Shown here piece after piece: positions 40,673-51,059 of a DNA stretch of 64,000 bases; position 1 is the stretch's first letter, and every line of letters begins with the position of its first letter. The notes under the pieces were generated by a model. The model had not been told where the DNA came from and did no database searches. It worked only from the letters and a program-made list of their open reading frames with translations. The DNA is from Loripinus fragilis. Its lineage: Eukaryota > Mollusca > Bivalvia > Lucinida > Lucinidae. A program made the position numbers and the translations under genes. The stretch is from contig OZ026528.1 of the NCBI GenBank assembly GCA_964019695.1, forward strand, positions 52,048,495 through 52,112,494. Direction: 5' to 3'.

Positions 40673-41419
40673 GAAATTACAGAACTAAGTTTATAAAACA
40701 AGCATTTGCCAATGTTTCATGTCCATATTTGGTATTCCACAATATATGAATAAAGAAAGACAAGAGCATAAAAATTGAAAAAAATGAGCCAATAAATGAG
40801 ATTTTTGAAATGTATTGTATAGGCGAGCAGCGATAGCTCAGACGAGCCTGTGCATATGCACAGTCTCGCCAGAGTCTATGCTGCTCGCAAACACAAAGTA
40901 TGGAAGCAGATAAAGTGTCGGATCCACCTTAAGACGCATTACTTCTATGGCTAGCTAAACATGCAAGTTTAAAGAGTAATTTTACGCATGTGCCTTAACA
41001 TGCTTTGCAAACGGTCCTTTGGAAAACATGGGATTCTAAAGTGGTTAGCTGGTACGTCTTACAATGGAAGAGGTGTCATGGCATCGACGGGTTTGCACCG
41101 TTAAATAAGATAACTTTAGTTATATTTTTAGTTATGGTGGTTATTCGAATATGCATATATGGTACAGAATATTATGGGGAACATTTGTGTGAAATTATAT
41201 GAATTCTGATCAGTGGTTAAGGAGGAGATGTTTCTATTGTAGCGTCGGTGGCCATTTTGTTCAGCAGAGTGAACTCATTTGCGCAATTTTGGTGAAGAGC
41301 CTAATGGAGAACATTTAATTGATTTTTTTTTTTAAATTCTGACGGGTGGTCAAGGAGATATCATTTACAGAGAGTGGAAGACGCACGACGGACGTTGACT
41401 GTCACAATAAAACATTCAC

Positions 41420-41660
41420 ATAATGAGTATGACGTACTGCCAGAGCCTAATATCATTATCTCACCTCAGATGAGCTAAAACTTGAAATACAAATATATTT
41501 CAATACTGATGCACTAGCAGACAGAGCCTTATACTATTACCTCACCTCAGAGAAGCTAAAACATATAATACAAATGTATTTCAATACTTGTGCCGATAAT
41601 TTGATGCACTGGCAGACAGAGCCTAATACTATTAGCTCACCCTGGTGAGGGACAGAGCTT
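41420..41660. repeat. Short tandem units 'ctcacctcag.tgagctaaaac'
   Basis: Two to three units of about 100 bp with 'gcagacagagccttatact'-like and 'acaaatgtatttcaatact' blocks. Present only in A2. The 'ctcacc..gatgagctaaaac' part resembles the end of the GCTCACCTGAG elements. Confidence 0.5.
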
Positions 41661-41900
41661 AGTGAGTAATTTATCCTGCACTATTACTTATAATAGTATA
41701 CCTTATCACAAATTTAGTGGCAGCAGAATTGCCACTGATCCTGGTGTAACATTTCAATTGCTTTAAAGGTGTTTATTCAATTGAAAGATCCAAATAACAG
41801 CAACATCAATAACAGGTAGAAATGGTAGGATTTATCACTGGAAATGTTTAACCTCATATTGTTTTGGTTTGAAAAGAAGTGTAAGTGTATATCAAAAATA
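41660..41900. repeat. Local direct duplication, uninterrupted copy
   Basis: Matches 42340-43080, which is the same unit expanded by two insertions. Shared blocks: 'atcctgcact', 'gccactgatcctggtgta', 'ataacagcaacatcaataac' and 'gtttatcactggaa'-type sequence. Confidence 0.75.
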
Positions 41901-42368
41901 GTGAAAGCTCAACTGCCTAACTTACACATACATTTTCAGTCCAGGTGATCTGAGTAAATATAAGAGCTGCGACATGAGATTTCCAACAATGTGGTATGTG
42001 CGACCAGCAAAGGCTCAGACCAGCCTGCGCATATGCGCAGTCTGATCAGAGCCTTTGCTAGTCGCCTGAATATTCTATGAATATAAAGCTACTAAGCTTA
42101 AAAGGAGGCTGCACAGGCATGTCTGAGTCTACACTTGTCAAAATGCCACATTGTTGGAAATCACATGTCGCGGCTCATTAATTATTTGCTGAAGGAAGCA
42201 AACCAGTATTTCCTGATCGGACTACTTCTGTACATACAGTCCGATTTTTAGAAATATGTTGTTTTTACATGCTTTTTCGTGTTTAGATTAACTGCAATCT
42301 GATCTGGAACTATCCTGATTGCATAGTATTTTCGTGTTGGAGTAATTAATCCTGCACTGTATAATAAC

Positions 42369-42544
42369 ATAGACTGGCTCCAGTCCTTATGACAATTTTT
42401 CATCATTGTACCATATCATATACTTGTAGCTAGCCTTACTCTGATGACTCTGTTTTAAAACAGAGCCATCAGAGTAAGATAAGCTACAAGTATATGATAT
42501 GGCACATTGATGTAAAAGAGTTTTAACGACTGGAGCCAGTCTAT
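42369..42544. mobile_element. Palindromic MITE in A2
   Basis: 'agactggctccagtc' pairs with 'gactggagccagtct' at the ends, and 'catatacttgtagct' with 'agctacaagtatatg' inside; the centre is 'tgttttaaaaca'. About 175 bp. The paired unit at 41660-41900 lacks it, so it is a dated insertion. Confidence 0.75.
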
Positions 42545-42650
42545 ATATAGCATAACTGTTCACAAATATGGTGGCAACAGAACTGTCGCTGATCCTAGTG
42601 TACAATTTCAATGGATTAAAGCTATGTTTTATTCAATTGTAACGATTCAG

Positions 42651-42961
42651 ATTTTTGGTATTGTAGATTCTTTACGTCCCAGTCAACATCTATGGTCATG
42701 TCTGGACGGTCAGTTCACCTAAGTACACTTTTTTCCTGGGCAAGCTTGACTAAGCAGTTAACCAGTACTTCGTGCACATACTTTCGTTTGTAACTGACAA
42801 CAACCCTTCTTGAATCAGCGGAAGGGAGGAGTGTGACCGTTTCATGATCATCCTTCACGAAAGTATGGGACCTGACTGGGATTGAACGCGCCACCCCTGG
42901 ATCTGCAGTCAGACACATATCTGCAGCCAGACATGTTACGGACTGCGCTATGCAGCCGGGC
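42651..42961 (-). mobile_element. tRNA-derived SINE with 10-bp target duplication
   Basis: Flanked by exact 'aacgattcag' at 42641-42650 and 42962-42971. On the minus strand it starts 'gcccggctgcatagcgcagt' with a box A (tagcgcagtccg) and box B (gttcaatccc), followed by a body with 'gtcaggtcccatac' and a 3' end 'tgttgactgggacgtaaaga'. The empty site is seen in the sister unit near 41790. This is the cleanest SINE in the window. Confidence 0.85.
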
Positions 42962-43559
42962 AACGATTCAGATAACAGCAACAACAATAACAGGTAGATA
43001 TGTTAATGTTTATCACTGGAAAACGGTTGCCCTCATATTGTTTTAGTACGAAAATAAGTGTAAGTGTAAACCAAAAGGGATGGCAGTTCAGGTGCCACCT
43101 ATTTCGGTTTTAGCTTAAACATTTGTTCACAAGGTGGATAAATAGTTTAGGCACTTAAAATTTTCTTTTCATCATTACGTTAAACACTTTTATCAAGGGA
43201 AACCTCATATCTATGTTATATCTTACCATGGAGTTTTTCATATTCATTGTTAACAAAAATGTGCTTTATAAACAATTTTATATCCCAGTAATAAGGAATT
43301 ATGTAAGTTTGTCATTTTACGGTACCATACAGACTGATTTTGGCAGAATGGTCAAGGTAGGCAATAAAACTCTCATTAGGGTTTGTAGCAGATGATAAAT
43401 TGGGAGAAACTCAAGCGCTACACGATAGAGTGCATTAACGCATATTTACGTTAGGTGCCAAACGGCAACCTCGACTGATCTGAGAGTGAGGTACGGGTAT
43501 AATGTAAAAGATTCATGTAGAGTTGTGTGGCTGCAAACGGAGAAATGAATTGAGAGCGA

Positions 43560-43720
43560 GCTTTATGTCTTTGGACGGATACTGTGAATGCAAACTAAGT
43601 GTCACGTTACCACTGGGTGTAAACGTGTCTTGCTCAAGGACACAATGCAGTGTCTCCGATGAGTCTCTCGAGCCAGCGACGCCTAGATCTCTGAGTCTAC
43701 TATAATTGAGCTTCCGCACT
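43560..43720 (-). mobile_element. tRNA-derived SINE, minus strand (A2 copy)
   Basis: Homologous to 13760-13940. Minus strand: 'gtcgctggctcgagagact', 'cattgtgtccttgagcaaga', 'acccagtggtaacgtgac'. Orientation is head-to-head with the plus-strand SINE that starts at 43725. Confidence 0.6.
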
Positions 43721-43724
43721 TAAG

Positions 43725-43900
43725 GAGCGCGGTGGCTATATGGTAGAGTGCTTGTCTCGAGATCGAGGGGGTTGCGGGTACGAGCCTTACCGGCGCCTTG
43801 AGCAAGACACATGTATGTTAATCCTTGCTTACTACTGGTTCAACCCAGGAAAACCCGTCCCTACGTTGATGAGACGTAAAGAATCAAATCAAACAAATAA
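43725..43900 (+). mobile_element. tRNA-derived SINE, plus strand
   Basis: Head 'ggagcgcggtggctatatgg' 'tagagtgcttgtctcgagat' with a box-B-like 'gggtacgagcc'. Body 'cttgagcaagaca', 'actggttcaacccagg', and 3' end 'gagacgtaaagaatcaaatc' with a caaat tail. The A1 counterpart stops about 40 bp into this SINE at 13985, marking the end of duplication A homology. Confidence 0.75.
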
Positions 43901-43967
43901 AAAATACACGAAACGAAGTTTTTGTTTATATGTTTCGAACCAAACAAATCATTTGTTTATCTTTTGT

Positions 43968-44178
43968 TTGGGAGCGCAGTGGCTCAGTGGTAGTGTGCTG
44001 AACTTGAGACCGAGGGGCTGTGGGTTGGAGCCCCACCGGCATCACTGCGTTGTGTCCTTGAGCAAGACATATTAATCCAAGCTTAGTACTGGTTCAACTC
44101 AAGAAGACCCGTTCCTACATAATTGAAAAATTGTTGATGGGACGTAAAGAATCAAATCAAACAAACAAACATAATATT
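43968..44178 (+). mobile_element. Second tRNA-derived SINE, same family
   Basis: 'gggagcgcagtggctcagtgg' head, box B 'gggttggagcc', 'cgttgtgtccttgagcaaga', 'gggacgtaaagaatcaaatc' and (aaac)n tail. More complete than its neighbour at 43725, in the same orientation. Confidence 0.75.
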
Positions 44179-44856
44179 TAATTGTTTTTCTATTACCTAA
44201 TAAGGGCAGGCATTCTTATAACTGTGCGACTGATAGATGCAACAAAAACACTGACTACACAATATTATGACTGCCAATAACGTATTACTCAATTTTTTAC
44301 TTTGTATTTACCTGAAGCAGCAAAAGTGAAGAAACTTTTGATCTAATTTCGTTTTCCTATTACTTTTTAGAGTGATTTATCTCCCTTGAACAAATTCATA
44401 TATATTACCTGAGCATTGGGTTAGCAGCCAACAGATTTGCTACAGTTAACTGCTGACAATACACGTTGAATGTTCATTTACTTATAAATCATTTTACTGT
44501 CTTCCTTTCCATACGCAGCAGAATGGAACATACTTTTCCACCGACTTTCGTTTTCCTAATACTTATAAGAGGAGTCACAACTTCCTTGTCCCTGGGTGGC
44601 CCACAGTGAAAAAAACACAGACAGCATAAAATTGTGACTGTCAATTTATCAACATGTACTTATAGATACTTTTCTGCCTGTTTAATTACCCACATGCAGC
44701 AAATTCTCTAGTTAATGTGAACGTCCAACTGTTGTGATAATATGACTCAGTTAAAAAACAAGTTCCTGCTTAACAAATAACAAGTATAAGCTTTATAAAT
44801 AAAAACAACTATAAGCTTTTTTTAACATAAGCTAGAGATCTGCATTGCAGTGTACG

Positions 44857-44858
<2 letters not shown>
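44179..44858. other. Spacer with a degenerate two-unit repeat
   Basis: 'tttcgttttcctattacttt' (44348) and 'tttcgttttcctaatactta' (44548), each followed by related text, suggest a diverged ~200-bp tandem unit, also near 44195. No gene is recognised. Confidence 0.4.

Positions 44859-44926
<68 letters not shown>
44859..44926. repeat. (TG)n microsatellite
   Basis: About 34 uninterrupted tg units. Overlapping open frames on both strands are artefacts. Confidence 0.95.
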
Positions 44927-44928
<2 letters not shown>

Positions 44929-45400
44929 TGCTGTCTCGATGTTGAGAAGGAGTGGATGGCAATATTGGTCCCAAGGCATGAGACGTCGCATTCTTCATTT
45001 TCATTTTAGTGATTATAAGCTGAGTGCGCAATCTATTCATAAACATCTGTTTGGATATTCAAATATATTGCTGCGGATCTGAGTCCCTCCAACCAAAGCT
45101 ATTATACCTGTCAGTCATGTCTTTAGCTCATATGTATCACACAATATTCTTGTAGTTAGATTTATGCTGTAGTAGAATAAACATGTAGATAGTATGGTTC
45201 CATTATTACGAAGCAACGTCTAAGTGAAAATAATTCTAAATGCTATAACGGACGGACACCATGGGGACTATTGCCAAATCATATTTACGAACGCAGGTCT
45301 GTCTCTATATCACTCCCAGAGTATGTCAACATAATTTTCATTGAAAACGAGAGCTTTTGACACGGGTGCTGAGTCTATCGACCCTTATTCATTATTCCTA
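44927..45400. other. Spacer, nothing recognised
   Basis: No exon, RNA gene or bounded repeat was seen between the TG repeat and the element at 45402. Confidence 0.4.
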
Positions 45401-45401
45401 A

Positions 45402-46454
45402 AGGCCCTGTCACACTATAACGTTTTGGCCAGCGTATGCCGACATATGAAAAATATATCCAGTACGCTGGCATACGCTGAAATCGAATTAAAAAATCAGA
45501 GAAAGCCTCTCCTTGAACTTATACAAAACGTATGCTAAACAAACATAGAACGTGTGTCTAACGTATGAATAACTTATTCATAACTTATTCCTGGCGCAAC
45601 ATAACTTATACTTGTACTAGTGTGTAACAGCGTATGCCCAGCGCATCACTAGCGCTCTTGACTTATGAGAAACTTATGCATAACGATCGAATAACTTATG
45701 CTGAATTGTGCATATAACGTTCTTTAACGTATGCATAACTTACATGTAGCGTACATCCAACGTATGTCTAACTTATGTCTAACGTATAAGAATGTACAAA
45801 ATTGTGAGACCTCTTCGCCGTATGACAACGTATACCACCGTACTGTAGCGTGTTCGTAACGTATTGAAAACTTATCTCTAACTTATGCTGCGTACACCAA
45901 CGTACTTGCTGAATTTCGCATACGTTTGCATACGTTGGTGCTAACGAACCTTAACGTATACATAACTTACCTGTTGCGTACATCTAACTTACGCCTAACG
46001 TATAAGCAATACGTCGGCATACGCTGGCGATTTTTTATGCAAGTACAAATTTTTTGGATCTCTTCGCCTTATGACAACGTATACCAGCGTACTGTAGTGT
46101 GTTCATAACGTGTTTAAAACTTATGTCTAACGTATTCAGTGTACATCAACGTATTTGCTGAGTTTCTCATACGTCGGCATACGTTGGTGCTAACGTACCT
46201 TTACGTATGCATAACGTACCTGTTGCGTACATCTAACTTATGTCTAACGTATAGAAGCAATACGTTCCCATACACTGGCGATTTTTATCCAAGCACAAAC
46301 TTTTGGTCTTCTTTGTCGTATGTCAACGTATTATAGCGTGTTCGTAACGTGTTTAAAACTTATGTCTAACGTATTCAGCGTACACCAACGTACTTGCTTA
46401 ATTCCTCATACGTCGGCATACGTTGGTGCTATACGTCGTAGTGTGACAGGGCCT
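45402..46454. mobile_element. Harbinger-like non-autonomous element full of ACGTATG repeats
   Basis: Terminal inverted repeats 'aggccctgtcacacta' (45402-45417) and 'tagtgtgacagggcct' (46439-46454), flanked by TAA on both sides (45399-45401 and 46455-46457). A 3-bp TWA target duplication with such ends points to PIF/Harbinger. The 1.05-kb interior has no ORF; it is built of variants of 'taacgtatg', 'aacttatg' and 'gcatacgttgg' in both orientations, with about three roughly 245-bp higher-order units (each with 'ttcgcc.tatgacaacgtat' or similar). Confidence 0.75.
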
Positions 46455-47400
46455 TAAGCAATGGTTAAATCCGTCCATGTACTCTGAAGGATATTGCCCA
46501 AATTTTCAGGTGGAGTAACTTTCACACCAAGTAACAAAACCACGCCGGAGTTCCAACGCTGTCATTTCATTTATTGTTGCAGATGGTTTTGTTGTCGTCA
46601 TGATAACACGCCTATGTAATTTTGTCCCATTGAATCCTACTTTTATACAGAAAATGGACGTTATTAGGGATATACATCATATATTTAAGCATATGCACTG
46701 ATTGACTTTTTGTTTTAAATAGAAATGACAAATTAGGGTCGATATACCCAGAAGATGTCTCAAAGGCACACGTTTCAAGGAAAAAGGAAACACTGCATCA
46801 TTCTTCGTATTGACTTAAAACTCATAATAAAGAAGGCTGTCCTGGTTTTGATTTGATAACAGTTGTCTATTTAAAGCAATGCCGCCTTTTAATAAGATTG
46901 GCCTGGTTATAATGGTAAAACATATAAACATGGCATATCATTGCCAAATTTTACACAATTCACTTATCTTATTCTAACATAGTAACAAATGATCTAGGGG
47001 TGACTCTTTACCAAAGTTGTTCAAATTTTATTATCCTACAAGAAATGGCTATCAAAAGCGAGGCTATGTTTTTTTCCTGTCAATTAAAAGGAAAACCAAG
47101 AGCTGGTGATTATTTCTTGCTGGTCTTTTATTTTATTGGTCAAAGCAATTTCCCTGGTTAATTTAATAGCTGTGGCATGCAGAACCTGCTGAGAGTTTTG
47201 CTGCAGGATTATACTGTCACTGTGTTGATACACTTGCAGAATTCCATATAACTACGATATAAACTATTATAAAACGTACATTGGAAACAAAAAAATGGCA
47301 TGGTTCCCATTGATAAAAGTCTCTACTATTAAAATGAAAATAAAATGAAAATGTTTTGCAATCATTTCGCTGGGGTAGAGAGAGGTGCTTACTTAACTAT
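46455..47400. other. Spacer, nothing recognised
   Basis: AT-rich DNA without a convincing gene. Homopolymer-rich stretches only. Confidence 0.4.
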
Positions 47401-47595
47401 AATTGAGCCGTGGCATGGGATTTCCAACAGTGTGATTTACGCGACCAGCAAAGCCTCAGATCAGTCTGCGCATACCCATGAGAGTTAAGCTACTAACTGA
47501 ACATCATTTGGAGTTTTACTCTTAAAAGGAGGCTGCACAGGCTCGTCTACGTCTACACTTGTCAAAATGCCATATTGTTAGAAATCACATGTCAT
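47401..47595. repeat. Hairpin repeat 'GCGACCAGCAAAGCCTCAGATCAG' family
   Basis: 'gccgtggcatgggatttccaa' then 'gcgaccagcaaagcctcaga' and 'aaaggaggctgcacaggctc', matching 42000-42180 and 54585-54800 block for block. A deletion has removed the second hairpin arm here. Confidence 0.6.
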
Positions 47596-47599
47596 GGCT

Positions 47600-47707
47600 C
47601 ATTTGTCTTTTTAATGTCGCGTGAGTGTTAGTGTTCTGTGTATCTTCGTCACAATGTCGTAGGTTGGTCTGCAGCGTGTGGTTGTGCTATTTTCCGGTCA
47701 TACTTAC
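47600..47707 (+). mobile_element. Truncated family B retroelement tail
   Basis: 'gttagtgttctgtgtatctt', 'gtaggttggtctgcagcg' and the end 'ccggtcatacttactttt' match 52300-52410 and, more distantly, the minus-strand family B tails. Confidence 0.5.
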
Positions 47708-48049
47708 TTTTAGAGTGAATATTCATCCTTTTTACAAATGCATTTATAATAGAGTTTGACAGTAAGAAAAGGAACAATTTATCTTTAAGTGTTTGTGAAA
47801 GCTTTTCAGTTAGTCTGCTACTGATTGCCTTTACTAACCCCTGTAGTCCAGCTATTTTAGCTATTTTATAGGCCAATCAGTCCCAAACGTGTGTAATGAA
47901 GTCACGATTACCTGTTTTATACATTCAGGGCAGTATCATAAATCTTTGATAAAGGTTCAAATTTATAATGCTTTAGTGTTATATTTAAGCAAAGGCAGGC
48001 TTTTAATGAGCATATTTTGAAATCTGGGCTGATATTTGATAATTTTCAT

Positions 48050-48385
48050 ATGATGTCGTGTCTGGGAGAAAATAATGCCATGAAATAAAATTGATAAACC
48101 ACAAGTGGTTTACACATTAACGGGGAACGTTATGACGTCCATATCAACGTTGCGTACATAATGACAAAATAATCACGTTTTACGCAAGACTGATAGTTTA
48201 AAGTAATCTTTATGTCAAAATTATTATGATATATAGAATGTAACATGCGTGCTCTTGTATTATTGAATTTATTAAACTCGCTGGGAAAAAGTGATAAAAT
48301 GCCCAGCAAGCCTCGCATTTTATCTCTTTTCCTCAACTCGTTTAATAAATTCAATTGACATGAGCACTTATGTAAGATTTTCTAT
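48050..48385 (+). mobile_element. Palindromic 'GAATTTATTAAAC' element, long form
   Basis: About 335 bp: 'ataaaccacaagtggtttac', 'cggggaacgttatgacgtc', 'caacgttgcgtacat', then the palindromic core 'gaatttattaaactcgctgg'...'ctcgtttaataaattcaatt'. The reverse-oriented long copy is at 55655-55990. Short copies lie at 27705, 29630 and 63605. Confidence 0.7.
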
Positions 48386-49215
48386 TTATTTCCAAAACTT
48401 TACATTAATATAACTACAGCAGGTGACCTGTTTTGCAGCAAACTTTCTAGTTTTTCAGCATAATAAGATATAACACAATCAATTGAAATTTATTAAAAAT
48501 CAGAATAATTTTCTTGTTATGGCTGAAACAATCTACTTTTGCTTTGATTGTTACTAAAATAAAATGTCCATTATCAATCATTAAAATGGATGCAGTATTT
48601 GTATATGGGACCACTGGATATCTCAAACCATAATGTGATACCATGCCATAGTTACTGATTTAAGCAGAGGTTTGAAATTCAGCTGTTTAATGCCAATTGT
48701 TGCAAGACAAAAAACTGCAGAAACTACCTTAGCAGATGAGGAAATGATCTGCGTAAATTAAATAACATAATGTTTTTTAGCTTTTGATGTAGGTTTAAAG
48801 TTCAAAGTCATTAAAATACACTTTAACTTTTTGAGCACCATGACAAAATTACTCCATCATGAAAAATATATTTTACAATCAAGTAATCCCAGATCAAGCT
48901 TGAAATTTATGTGTAAATAACGTTTTTCCAGATTAGTATGTTTCTATACAGACAATCTGATTAGAAACTATTAGTTTGCTCTTCGGCAAATAGTTTATTT
49001 TCTAACTGGGATGTAAATCCAAATCATGGGCACTGGAAAACGTGTATGTAAGTTTACACCAACAAAGGCAGTTAATCTGCTACCAATTTTTGGAATGTTT
49101 TTTTTTTATTTTTTTCCTTTGAAAGCAACTTGATGCCAACATTTCTTCGATGAAAAGTCTTGATCATTTCATCCTGTAATTGTTGTAGTTTTCTCTAGAT
49201 CATAAATTTTTACAG
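48386..49215. other. AT-rich spacer
   Basis: No gene recognised. A short inverted pair around 48953-49012 ('cagacaatctgattagaaac', 'tagtttattttctaactggg') is imperfect and unassigned. Confidence 0.4.
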
Positions 49216-49219
49216 TAAA

Positions 49220-49740
49220 TAGTTTTTAAAGCAGTTGAAAGGTTGCACCAAGATCTGTGGAAGTTCAGCTACCACCAGATTTGGAGTAAAGTTACACTTA
49301 TTAATTTTATCTCAGCTTCCACAAAACTTGGTGTAAAGATACACCTATTAATTTAAGTTCAGCTGCCATCAAACTTGTTTGAAGTTGCTCTGTAGCAATT
49401 GAAAGTTTGCACCAAGATCTTTGTCAGTTTAGCTACCACCAGACTTGGTGTAAAGTTACACCTATTAATTTTACCTCAGCTACAATCAGACTTTGTGTTA
49501 AGTTACACCTATTAATTTTATCTCAGCTGCCACCAAGCTTGGTGTAAAGTTACAACTATTCATTTTTTCTCAGCTACCACTAGACTTGGTGTAAAGTTAC
49601 ACCTATTAATTTTATCTCAGCTGCCACCAAACTTGGTGTAAACATACATCTATTAATCTTACTTCAGCTGCCACCAAACTTGGTGTAAAGGTACATCTAT
49701 AAATTTAACTCAGATGCCACAAAACTTGGTGTTAAGTTTT
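49220..49740. repeat. Minisatellite 'cagctgccaccaaacttggtgtaaa', part 1
   Basis: About nine diverged units of roughly 48-55 bp with 'acctattaattttatctcag' and 'ctgccaccaaacttggtgta'. Same family as 51060-52190. The array is interrupted at 49740 by a palindromic element and about 1.15 kb of other DNA. Confidence 0.85.
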
Positions 49741-49902
49741 AAGAATTGAAAGTTATTTTTCTGCGTTTCACTGAGGTATGAAATGTCGGGAAAATTACAT
49801 CTAATTTGCATGAAAACCGAAGGTTTTCATGCTAAAATTAGATGTAATTTAAACGACATTTCATACCTCAGTGAAACGCAGAAAAATTACTTTCAATTCT
49901 TA
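49740..49902. mobile_element. Long near-perfect palindrome (MITE) inside the minisatellite
   Basis: 'aagaattgaaagttattttt' and 'ctgcgtttcactgaggtatg' are complemented by 'catacctcagtgaaacgcag' and 'aaaaattactttcaattctt', and the inner 'ttacatctaatttgcatg' by 'catgctaaaattagatgtaa'. Total 163 bp with arms of about 75 bp and few mismatches, so it is probably young. Confidence 0.8.
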
Positions 49903-51057
49903 TAATTACAACTTCTTCTTTATTCATTCTTATTCAGTATTTTTAATTATGTTTTCCTTAAAAAATACGTTTCCAGCTAATAATTTGTTTCGCGCATTTA
50001 GACTATGACGTGCGTATGTAGACGTAACGATCGCGACGATCAAAAATCAAAATGGCGGCCGTTCAACAACTACATTTTAGAGACTAGAATCTCGTTTTTA
50101 CCTAGTGACAACCGAAAAAACTTAACATGGGTGTTCAATGTGTACGATAGTTACGTCATCGGATATGACGTCATTCATTTACATTGGTGACGAAAAGCAT
50201 CATCTGTCAAAATGGCTTGGAAAGGAAAAGAAATGACCCCCAGCAAAAAGAATTTGAGCTATCTTTATTGAGTGATTGAAGAATGCAAAAACGAATTGCA
50301 AAGGATGTTGGATAAACCAGGCAACAGTCATGCAGTAAGTTCAAGAAACGATTTTATTGCGGGGCTTGACCGGAAACATACAACGAAGTTGCAGGAAAAC
50401 GAGCACATGTGCAAGCCAAGAGGCGATCGCATCATTTTGCGGACTGGGAAACTAAATAGATCGCAGCCCAATGCGAATCCAGAGGGGAGGGGCCAGGGGG
50501 TCCGGACCCCCCTGGAAAATCACAAGTTATTTGGGTTTCTATCGGGAGTAAGCAATTGCCCCCCCCCACCCCCCCTTGGAAAAATTTGGACCCCCTCCGG
50601 AACCTTGAAAAATGATATTTCTCTTTGAAATTAATCATTTGACTTCTGTAAAATAAGCCGAGGACTAAGAAAAAAGCAAAACAAAACAACGCTGTTAGAG
50701 TTTTTTTTTGTCAGATTGACGTGGACCCCCCCCCCCCCCATGACGAAAATTTCTGGAACCGCGCATGGCAGCAGACAGCCGATAGGTTTGACTACTGTTC
50801 ATTTAGGCGTCGTATGTAAGTTAATCTATGCTTTTCTACCTGAAAATATAGGTGTAGGTGCAAGGTAAAGTGTCAGTAGTTGCAGGCTGTCCATTTCTCT
50901 TCATTTAAGCATTGCACAGTATCACAAAAGTAGTTCTGTCGTGAATGGCCCCGCCCCCCTGATGAATACGGACCGGGTTCATTGGAGAATGAAATACAGG
51001 TCAATGCGATCAGATGACCGTTCTTGACCAATCAGATTAGCGGATCTCAATAAATGT
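49903..51057. other. Non-minisatellite insert: CpG-containing and C-rich DNA
   Basis: A segment unlike its surroundings. 49985-50250 is richer in CpG ('cgatcgcgacgatc', 'atggcggcc', several gacgtc/gacgtca sites). 50190-50450 has short protein-like pieces in different frames (ECKNELQRMLDKPG) and a possible donor 'gca|gtaagtt' at 50333. It could be a captured promoter/first exon or pseudogene fragment; I do not recognise it. 50480-50640 is a C-rich repeat related to 7380-7720. Confidence 0.3.
50480..50640 (+). repeat. C-rich dispersed repeat
   Basis: 'gaatccagaggggaggggcc', 'ccctggaaaatcacaagtta', C tracts (50559-50575) and 'ttggaccccctccgg'. Another C tract at 50727-50739. Related in reverse to 7380-7720. 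Confidence 0.55.
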
Positions 51058-51059
51058 TA

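Larger units (their letters stand above)
38090..43760. repeat. Segmental duplication A, copy A2
   Basis: Collinear with 9670-13985 and in the same orientation. Contains the intact TRIM-like gene. Extra DNA relative to A1 lies at about 41400-42060 and 42235-43200, including a local duplication, a palindromic element and a SINE with target duplication. Identity looks high over the gene's 3' half and lower in the coiled-coil part. Confidence 0.85.
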
